Shown here piece after piece: positions 54,247 through 61,349 of a DNA stretch of 64,000 bases. Each line of letters opens with the position of its first letter. The stretch's first letter is position 1. A program made the translations under genes and the position numbers. The stretch lies in the NCBI GenBank assembly GCA_964559135.1, contig CAZLGG010000004.1, positions 21,491 through 85,490 of the forward strand, in the 5' to 3' direction. A model generated the notes under the pieces. It was given only the letters and a program-made list of their open reading frames with translations, was not told where the DNA came from and ran no database searches. Origin of the DNA: DRQF01 sp964559135 (GTDB taxonomy: Bacteria; Planctomycetota; GCA-002687715; DRQF01).

Positions 54247-55931
54247 AGGTCCCCCTCCTCTGCCTCGCTCTTGGACTCGGGCCATCCCGTGAAATCGATG
54301 AGGATCTCGAAGGTGCCCCCCGCATCGTCGGGTCGCCGAGTCGTCTCCACCCGAGGCGCATTCGGGCCACTTCTCAAGGCCTCGACGAACGCGTTATAGG
54401 TGGAGGTGACCCCCTCACCGAGCTGGCGAATCTCACCCAGGACCTCGACGACGACCTTCTCCGTCTGTTTCTTTTTTCCCTGGTCCGTCTGACCGGGTGG
54501 GGTCAGCGTTTTCGACGACACCCGAACCGACCTCACCCACATGGAAGCCGGTGCGCTCTTCTGGACGAGGGCCTGAGCCCGAAGCAGATACGTCCCGCCG
54601 CGACTCGCCCACGCCAGTTCGTTCACCTTGTTCTGAATCTGGCGAGCCTCCTCCAGGCGATCGTCAAACCGCCGTCGCTGGGCCTGTGCGGTTCGCTCCT
54701 TCCGCCTCGCCTGTGACCTCGCCTGCTCGGCCGCGGTCGCCTCGCCCCTCAGATCGAAAAAGACCAGCACGAGCAACACCAAGGCGGCCACCCCGGAGAG
54801 GATCATGTACAGATCCCGTTGCAGGAACCGACGCTTTTTCTTGACGGCGTCGGGCACGAGATCGATGTGAAAGGCCTGGGTGTCCTCGGACATCCGAGCG
54901 AGCCCCAAGGCGCAGGCGAACGCCGAGGGGTCGGCCTCGAAAGCATCGGCTTCGGCGGGCGGCAGCGCGGAAAGGTCCAACCCCGCGTCGGGAACGAACC
55001 TTTGGACCGGAAGATTCAGGTTCTGCTCCAGGTAGGCATCCAGGCCCTTCAAGGACGATCCACCGCCCGAGATCATGATGCGGCCGATCTCGAGATCTCT
55101 CACTCCGCTCTGATTCCTCGCGAAGTTGATGGTGGACTGCACCATGCCCGACAGCTGGCCGGCGACCCCCATGAGAGCCATCGCGACCTTCTCTTCCTCG
55201 CTGGACGCATAGGTGGCGCGCCCACGGGGCGTGACGTTCCCGTATTCGTGCTTCAGTTCCCGGGCCTTGGGAATCCCCACTCCCCAAGCGTCGACGATGG
55301 CTTGGGTGAAGGCCGCGCCGCCCCCGGAAAGATTGCGGGCGAACAGCAGCTCGCCGTCCTTTTGAATCGCCATCTCCAGGTTTTGATCGCCGACGTCGAG
55401 AAGGAACGTGTATTCTTCGTCCTCGATCGCTCCGAAAGCGGCGAAACTGTTGAAGAGGGAGACGCAATTGGGTGTCGTCGCCTGCACGTCGATTCCCGAG
55501 GCGCCGAGGGCCCTCAGGCGGCTCTCGAGGAACCAGCGCTTGACGAGGGCCACGAGGACCGTTTCGTCGCCGTCGTCAACGAATGAGTGCAACAGATTGT
55601 AGTCGGCGATCAATTCCTCGCCGCTGGAACTCGCCATGTCCGCCACCTCGAAGTCCATCAGCATCTTGAGACGCCAGATGGGAACAGGAGGGACGTGCGT
55701 GTACCGGATCATCAACTCGCGCCCGGAGACTCCCAGTCGTGGGAGGCCCTTTTTGAGCTTGAGGGGTGGAAGCTCGGTCTGCAACTTCTGCAGGATGTCG
55801 ACCTCCGGGTCGCCCTCCGGCTCGACGAAGATCTCGACCGCCCGCAACAGTCGGAACAGTGGCCCCGCCATCTGCCCCTGGACGATCTTGATCGAGTAAG
55901 TTCCGGGATCGATCCCCGTGAGAATAGCCAT
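54243..55931 (-). CDS. PilM-PilN fusion, cytoplasmic actin-like domain with membrane part
   Basis: The 562-residue protein begins MAILTGIDPGTYSIKIVQG, an actin-like nucleotide-binding domain of the PilM type, with LLDVGDQNLEMAIQKDG and MISGGGSSLKGLDAYLEQ in line with the family. At about residues 370-390 there is one membrane helix (YMILSGVAALVLLVLVFFDL), followed by a coiled coil and a PilN-type periplasmic alpha/beta domain. Separate pilM and pilN genes are the rule; here they are one polypeptide, also comparable to GspL. AAGGA lies ahead of the ATG at 55931. It directly precedes the PilO-like gene, as in pilMNOP operons. Confidence 0.85.
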   Translation of the reverse strand: MAILTGIDPGTYSIKIVQGQMAGPLFRLLRAVEIFVEPEGDPEVDILQKLQTELPPLKLKKGLPRLGVSGRELMIRYTHVPPVPIWRLKMLMDFEVADMASSSGEELIADYNLLHSFVDDGDETVLVALVKRWFLESRLRALGASGIDVQATTPNCVSLFNSFAAFGAIEDEEYTFLLDVGDQNLEMAIQKDGELLFARNLSGGGAAFTQAIVDAWGVGIPKARELKHEYGNVTPRGRATYASSEEEKVAMALMGVAGQLSGMVQSTINFARNQSGVRDLEIGRIMISGGGSSLKGLDAYLEQNLNLPVQRFVPDAGLDLSALPPAEADAFEADPSAFACALGLARMSEDTQAFHIDLVPDAVKKKRRFLQRDLYMILSGVAALVLLVLVFFDLRGEATAAEQARSQARRKERTAQAQRRRFDDRLEEARQIQNKVNELAWASRGGTYLLRAQALVQKSAPASMWVRSVRVSSKTLTPPGQTDQGKKKQTEKVVVEVLGEIRQLGEGVTSTYNAFVEALRSGPNAPRVETTRRPDDAGGTFEILIDFTGWPESKSEAEEGDL

Positions 55932-55942
55932 ACTGATTCCTT

Positions 55943-58384
55943 TCAGTCCCCGGCCAGTATCCGGCGAATCCGTTCGAGTTCGGCCTCGGCCTCCGAGCGC
56001 ACCGCGCTGCCCTCGGGCGCGAATCGTCGCGCCGAAACGAAGAATGCGCGGGCAAGGAGCGGCATGGACCTTCCAGGCCGCATGAGGTCCTTCCCTCGCG
56101 TCAACTGGATCTTCGCCAACGACTCCCGCTCGGATCGCCTCAGGGCGTTCCAAGCTTCCGTCAAGCGCTTCAACTGCTCAGCCACCTGATCCGCGATGGA
56201 GGTTCCGGCGTAGGCGGACTGAAGTCGCCGCCCCTCCTGCACGAGCGCCTCCGCGTCCCGACGAAACGTCTTGAAGAAAATGACGTCATCGATGCGCCCC
56301 GCCAATCCCCGAGCGCGCCGCTCGCCCGAGGATCGCAATTCCTCGTAGGAGGACTGAGCCGACTCGGCGAGATCCTTCCGAAAGGCGTAGCGGTTGACGA
56401 TCTCTGAGTAGAGCTTCATGGCCAGGCCGTAGTTTTTCTCCACGCGGTGGGCCCGCGCCGCCTGCTCAGCCAAAAGACCCGCTCGCGCAATCTCATCCTT
56501 GAAGTCGAGTTGGATGGGAAGGCGGCAGGCAAGCTGCCCTTCCTCCCGCCCCAGCGGAAGGAGAAGCCACGTCGCGCGTCGCTCCGTCACCATGCGGACA
56601 TTCACGGGACTCGCGAAGACGATGCGCGCCGAGCGATGCCCCTTCCCGATGATCAACTCGGTCACGCCGTCGCGACTGAAGTCATCGATGTGCCATTGGG
56701 CCTTGTCGGACGCCACGGTCACGAGGCCCTGCCCGGGATCGACGGCAAGCCCCGCGAACCATTCGCCGGAAGCATCCTCGACCGCAGCGTCGAGGACCAA
56801 CCCCTTCTCACCGGGCCCGAGTTTGGCCGTGAGATGCCCGCCACCTGCGACGTCGCCTTCCACACGAATCTCGTCGGCGCCATAGTCCCGCTGGTCCGCG
56901 AGGAATCGATCGGCGGGATCGACGACCCGTCCATCGCTCCACTGCACCGGACCTCCGCGGGTGACGAGATCGTGACCATCGCGCTCGAGCGAGAACCGCC
57001 CGTTGGCATCGAGAAAAGCGGTGTAGCCGTTGCGGGAGAGATTACCCGCCGAGTCACCTCTTCGCCTCAAGACGTAGACATCGTCCATGTAGGCGCTTCC
57101 GGTGGCGTCGACGGTTCCCAGAACGACCCGCGCGGAGGCCGCGCCGGCGGGCGGACGCACAAGCCCGTGGACCTCGACGAACCCGGAACCGCCCGGCTGC
57201 GCCAGAACGAGGTCCTCTCCGATGGATTGGCCATCGGCGTCCAGCCACCGAAGCCCGACCCCTGCGAAGCCATCCAGCCCGGAGACCTGGATCCAGGCGC
57301 CGACGTCGAATCGGTCTCCGGAAACGACGCTTTGCACCGGCGCCGAGAAGGCGATGAGCTCCAGTCCCTGGCCTCCCCGAGCCTGAAGTCTCAATGCGTA
57401 ACGACCGGAGTGGGCTTTCGTGCGGACCTCCTCGTAGTCCAGATCCGCCGCGTCGGAGACCAGATAATCGGCGTCGCCCAGGCGATCCAACTCGAAGGAA
57501 GCCCCTTGCGCGACGAGGTTTCCGGGAATGACCTTGATCTCCTCGCGACCGGCCTTCTTCTTGCTCCCTTGCATGATCCAGTAGGCGCCGCAGCCGACGA
57601 CGAGAGCGAGGACGGCGAACGTGAGAAGCAGGGACGTCTTCCTTTTCTTCCGGAGATTCGCGTCGGAGATCGCGAAAACGGAGTCGCCCATCTCCCCCGT
57701 GTCCAGCGCGACCGTCGCCTGGAGTGACTCAGCCTCGTCGAAATGACCCGTGCCGAAGGAGAACTCGACGACGCCGATCTTCACCGTGTCACCCGGGCTC
57801 AGCTCGGCCTCGACGACCTTGTCACCATTGAGGAGGGTCCCATTGGTGGAGCCCACGTCCCGCACCCACCAACTCCCGTCACGGGCGAAAAACTCGGCAT
57901 GGGACCCCGAGACACCTTTTTCCGTCAGGACGAGATCATTCGTGCTGCGTCGGCCCACGGTCAGCCGCCCTTGGAGTACGACCTTTTCACCCTGCTTCGG
58001 GCCGTTGCCGATCCGCAGCCAGGCTTCGTCGTCCTCGAGGGAGATCTCCAGGTCCCCGACATCTTCGAGTTCGATCTCGTCGGACGGCGCGACGAGGTCG
58101 GACGTGAGGAATCGCACCCGCGCGACTCCGACCTGGATCTCGTCTCCATCCTGGAGTTCGAATTTCGTCACCTTGCGGCCGTTGACACGCGTCCCGTTGC
58201 TCGACCCCAAATCCTCGACGAACCAGACACGGTCTTCGCGTAGGAGACGGCAGTGGCGCCGGGAAGCTTCCGGCACCTTGATGACCACGTCGCATTGACC
58301 CGCAACGCGACCGAGAAGGATTTCGTCCTTGTCGAGAAGCACTTCGCGCTCGCCCTGGGCGTCGCTGACGATGATTTTGGGCAT
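55943..58384 (-). CDS. Twin-FHA membrane protein with carbohydrate-binding-like domain, first gene of the pseudopilus operon
   Basis: This is an 813-residue protein with two FHA domains. FHA1 is at about 5-90 (LLGRVAGQCDVVI, ASRRHCRLL, LGSSNGTRVNG) and FHA2 at about 120-205 (TVGRRSTNDLVL, VSGSHAEFF, VGSTNGTLLNG). Both keep the Gly-Arg, Ser-x-x-His and Asn-Gly residues needed to bind phospho-threonine. One membrane helix (TSLLLTFAVLALVVGCGAYWIM) at about 248-270 places the FHA domains in the cytoplasm. The outer part has a CBM4/9-like beta-sandwich (FELDRLGDADYLVSDAAD, GRYALRLQARGG, DVGAWIQVSGLDG, GSAYMDDVYVLRR) and a helical C-terminus. It lies 11 bases ahead of the PilM-PilN gene and should pass phospho-signals to the apparatus. 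Confidence 0.75.
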   Translation of the reverse strand: MPKIIVSDAQGEREVLLDKDEILLGRVAGQCDVVIKVPEASRRHCRLLREDRVWFVEDLGSSNGTRVNGRKVTKFELQDGDEIQVGVARVRFLTSDLVAPSDEIELEDVGDLEISLEDDEAWLRIGNGPKQGEKVVLQGRLTVGRRSTNDLVLTEKGVSGSHAEFFARDGSWWVRDVGSTNGTLLNGDKVVEAELSPGDTVKIGVVEFSFGTGHFDEAESLQATVALDTGEMGDSVFAISDANLRKKRKTSLLLTFAVLALVVGCGAYWIMQGSKKKAGREEIKVIPGNLVAQGASFELDRLGDADYLVSDAADLDYEEVRTKAHSGRYALRLQARGGQGLELIAFSAPVQSVVSGDRFDVGAWIQVSGLDGFAGVGLRWLDADGQSIGEDLVLAQPGGSGFVEVHGLVRPPAGAASARVVLGTVDATGSAYMDDVYVLRRRGDSAGNLSRNGYTAFLDANGRFSLERDGHDLVTRGGPVQWSDGRVVDPADRFLADQRDYGADEIRVEGDVAGGGHLTAKLGPGEKGLVLDAAVEDASGEWFAGLAVDPGQGLVTVASDKAQWHIDDFSRDGVTELIIGKGHRSARIVFASPVNVRMVTERRATWLLLPLGREEGQLACRLPIQLDFKDEIARAGLLAEQAARAHRVEKNYGLAMKLYSEIVNRYAFRKDLAESAQSSYEELRSSGERRARGLAGRIDDVIFFKTFRRDAEALVQEGRRLQSAYAGTSIADQVAEQLKRLTEAWNALRRSERESLAKIQLTRGKDLMRPGRSMPLLARAFFVSARRFAPEGSAVRSEAEAELERIRRILAGD

Positions 58385-58462
58385 GAGGTCCGAATCCCTG
58401 AAACCGGGTGTCGCTCTGGGAACTCCCGCGGACGCGGAAGGGTTGTTCTACCAAGGTGGGGC

Positions 58463-58478
58463 TCGCAAACCTTATACC
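58463..58478 (-). promoter_or_regulatory. Candidate sigma-54 (-24/-12) promoter for the pseudopilus operon
   Basis: On the minus strand the sequence GGGTATAAGGTTTGCG has the -24 GG (58477-58478) and -12 GC (58465-58466) separated by exactly ten bases, plus the TTTGC part of the -12 consensus. It lies about 80 bases ahead of the twin-FHA ATG. An inverted repeat TCCCTT-N2-AAGGGA lies upstream at 58514-58527 and could be an activator site. The neighbouring upstream gene encodes a sigma-54 activator. Only the -24 second half is a poor match. Confidence 0.4.
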
Positions 58479-58610
58479 CGACCATCCCCATTCAACGCAA
58501 GGGCGCAACATATTCCCTTTCAAGGGATTAGGCCTGCGGCCCGGGAACCATTTCTGTAAAGTCCTCCGGGGAAACCGAAAACAAAGTTTCCAGATTCGAG
58601 CGTGGAGTCC

Positions 58611-60548
58611 TCAGCCCTCGATGCCCAGGCGCTCCATCTTCTTCCTGAGCCCCACCCGCGAGAGACCGAGGATACGGGCGGCACGAGTCTTGTTGCCGCT
58701 TTCCGCGGCCAGCGCCTCTTGAATCAGGCGACTTTCCAAGGCATCGACCTTCGCCTTGAGCCCCCCCTCCCCCAGGCTGAACTCACGGGGCGCCCCGCCG
58801 AGCGCGAGACTCAGATCCGTCGCGTTGATGCGAGAGCGGCCGAGAAGCCCCAACCGGACGAGCTCGTTCTGGAGTTCCCTGACGTTGCCCGGCCACCCGT
58901 GTTGGACGAGGCACCTCCACGCCTTCGGACTGAACTCGAAACAAACGCCCGCACGCGCCATGAAATGCTCGACGAGAACAGGGAGATCGTCGACGCGATC
59001 TCGAAGAGGAGGCACCTGGATCTCGATGCCCTTCAGGCGATAGTAGAGGTCTTCTCGGAATTGCCCCGCGGCGCAGGCCTTCTCCAGGTCGTGGTGCGTC
59101 GCGGCGATGATCCTCAGATCGACGCGAAACGGACGCGTGGCCCCCAGGGGACGCACATCACCCCCCTCGAGAACTCGCAGGAGACTCTTTTGAGTCTCTT
59201 GCGGAAGATCCCCGATTTCGTCGAGGAAAAGAGTGCCGCCGTCGGCCGCGGCGATGAGACCCGACGAGGCCTCGCTCGCCCCGCTGAACGCCCCCGTGGC
59301 GTGGCCGAAGAGCTCTTTTTCGACGAGACCCCGGGGTAGGGCCGAGAGATCCGCCACCACGAAGGGGCCGTCGCTGCGCGGCCCCTGCTCATGGATCAAT
59401 CGAGCCAAGACGTCCTTTCCCGTCCCGGACTCCCCCCGCAACAGGACGGCCAGATCCGTATCGATGACCTTGTCCACCAGCTTCAGGCAGTCTCGCATCG
59501 CGTCCGAGCGTCCGACGAGGACGGAAAAATCGTGTCGAAAACCCTGCTGCTGTTCCATCTGCCTGAGTCGCGCTTTCAGGTCACGCAGCTCGAGCGCATT
59601 GCGGGAGGCGGCTTCCCTGTATCGCAGCGAAGAGCTTCTCAGAGTCTCAAAGACGCCGCTCCGCTGCAGCGCGAGCGCAGCTTGAGCCGCGAAGGCTTCC
59701 ATGAACTCCGCGTCGCGATCGTTGAAGCGTCCGCGAGAGAACCGGTTGTCGAGATAGATGGCGCCGGTCACTCGCCCCTGATCGTCCTTGAGGGGAACGC
59801 AGAGAACGGAACGTATCTGGAGGTCGTGAATCGACGCCATCTCCTCGAATCGAGGGTCTTCGGTGGCGTCCTCGGTCACGAGAGTGGTCCCGTGCCTCAC
59901 GACTTCCAGAGCGACGGTTCGGCTCAACTCGAAAGCGGGCGATGGAATGTCCTTCTTCCAAAAGTCGCGCGCAACGGGAATGAACAACCGATCCTCCTCC
60001 ACCGTGACGAGGAATCCGCGCTCCGCCTCGAGGAACTCGAGAGCCGCATCGAGGATGGCCGAGAGGACCCGCTCGGGTTCGAGTTCGGAGGTAATCCGCC
60101 GAAGCAGCCCGAGAAGCTTCTGCAATCGATGGAGTTCGTCCGCGAGTTCTCCTTCGGAGGACGGGGGTTTCCGTCGCCTCCCGCCCGTTGCCTTCGCGAA
60201 GAGTCGGCGGGTCCAGTGTGCGGTGGGCGCCTTGGACACCGTCGTCAACCCCGCGGGGTCCCCGGGCCCGAGCAGACGGACGAAGGAATGACCGACTTGA
60301 ATCACGTCTCCGGCGACGACTTTGCAGCGGGTGACCGATTCGCCCCCGAGAAGCGTTCCGTTTCGGGAGTTGAGATCCCGGACCCAGACACCGTCCGCCT
60401 CGAGTTCCAGTTGGAAGTGAGTCCGGGAGAGGGCGGGATCGTCGATCTGCACGGTGCATTCCCTGGAACGCCCGAAGGTCACGACGGATCGTGAGAGCTC
60501 GAACGTCCGGGTGACACCGTCGGATTCGACGGAGAAGCGGATCGACAT
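58611..60548 (-). CDS. FHA-GAF-AAA+ sigma-54-dependent transcriptional activator
   Basis: The 645-residue regulator has an N-terminal FHA domain (VTFGRSRECTVQI, ALSRTHFQL, LNSRNGTLLGG) and a GAF domain at about 150-310. The AAA+ module carries Walker A GESGTGKD at about 371, the sigma-54 contact loop GAFSGA at about 419 instead of GAFTGA, and Walker B GGTLFLDEIGD at about 441. The C-terminus is a Fis-type helix-turn-helix (NKTRAARILGLSRVGLRKKMERLGI). It should open sigma-54 promoters in response to a phospho-Thr signal. The ATG at 60548 overlaps the rsmE stop (TGATG). The pseudopilus operon begins 226 bases downstream and is its likely target. Confidence 0.9.
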   Translation of the reverse strand: MSIRFSVESDGVTRTFELSRSVVTFGRSRECTVQIDDPALSRTHFQLELEADGVWVRDLNSRNGTLLGGESVTRCKVVAGDVIQVGHSFVRLLGPGDPAGLTTVSKAPTAHWTRRLFAKATGGRRRKPPSSEGELADELHRLQKLLGLLRRITSELEPERVLSAILDAALEFLEAERGFLVTVEEDRLFIPVARDFWKKDIPSPAFELSRTVALEVVRHGTTLVTEDATEDPRFEEMASIHDLQIRSVLCVPLKDDQGRVTGAIYLDNRFSRGRFNDRDAEFMEAFAAQAALALQRSGVFETLRSSSLRYREAASRNALELRDLKARLRQMEQQQGFRHDFSVLVGRSDAMRDCLKLVDKVIDTDLAVLLRGESGTGKDVLARLIHEQGPRSDGPFVVADLSALPRGLVEKELFGHATGAFSGASEASSGLIAAADGGTLFLDEIGDLPQETQKSLLRVLEGGDVRPLGATRPFRVDLRIIAATHHDLEKACAAGQFREDLYYRLKGIEIQVPPLRDRVDDLPVLVEHFMARAGVCFEFSPKAWRCLVQHGWPGNVRELQNELVRLGLLGRSRINATDLSLALGGAPREFSLGEGGLKAKVDALESRLIQEALAAESGNKTRAARILGLSRVGLRKKMERLGIEG

Positions 60549-61294
60549 CAGTCGGCGCCTTTCGCTCGCTCGAGACTCGCGAGCCACAGGGCAAGCCCCA
60601 CGGCGGCGGTCTCGACGCGCAACACGGTGGCCCCCAGTCGAACGGGCTCGAAACCTCGTGCCCGCTGCGCCTGCTCCTCTTCGGGCGTGAGCCCGCCCTC
60701 AGGCCCCACGACGACGCACACGCGCTCCGCATTCGGATGCATCGACTCCCACCGCGACGGCGACGCGCTGCTCGCCATGACCGAGCCGAACACACCGAGT
60801 TCGCCTTCGCCGAGAGACAGATCCGAAAGCAGAATCGGGTCATTCCAGACCGGAAACACGTTGCGCCGGCACTGTTTCATGGCTGCCAAGGCGATGCGTC
60901 GTCGGCGTTCCGCTCGTCGCTCCGAGGTGTGCCGATCCGGCCGCGCCACACTCCGTTCCGTGATGATCGGCTGGATCTCCGAAACGCCGACCTCGATCAC
61001 GCGGCGCAACAGGTCGTCCTTGCCTCCTGCCCGAGGAAGGGCCACGGCCAGGCGGATCTCGACCGCGGGCATGCCTCGACGAGGATAGCGCTCCTCGATA
61101 CGAACGCCGGCCCCATGCTTCCCCACGGCGTCGACCCGAGCCAGAGCCTCTTCGCCTCGTCCGTCGAAGAGGATCACGAGTTCACCCTCGTGGACCCGGA
61201 GAACGCGTGTCAGATGGCGTGCCTCTTCCACGTCCAACTCCACGCGGTCACCGACGGCACCTAACTCTTCGGCATAGAAACGCGAACGAGCCAT
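60548..61294 (-). CDS. rsmE: 16S rRNA m3U1498 methyltransferase RsmE
   Basis: The 248-residue SPOUT-type enzyme has an N-terminal PUA-like part (ARSRFYAEELGAVGDRVELDVEEARHLTRVLRV) and the C-terminal knotted methyltransferase domain with VVGPEGGLTPEEE and LGATVLRVETAAVGLALW. It methylates N3 of U1498 in 16S rRNA using SAM. Its stop overlaps the start of the regulator gene by one base, so the two form one transcription unit. Confidence 0.95.
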   Translation of the reverse strand: MARSRFYAEELGAVGDRVELDVEEARHLTRVLRVHEGELVILFDGRGEEALARVDAVGKHGAGVRIEERYPRRGMPAVEIRLAVALPRAGGKDDLLRRVIEVGVSEIQPIITERSVARPDRHTSERRAERRRRIALAAMKQCRRNVFPVWNDPILLSDLSLGEGELGVFGSVMASSASPSRWESMHPNAERVCVVVGPEGGLTPEEEQAQRARGFEPVRLGATVLRVETAAVGLALWLASLERAKGAD

Positions 61295-61349
61295 CCATGC
61301 TTTCCTCGCAACGAACCTCGGCCGAGACGAACGACGGTCGGTGCCGCCG

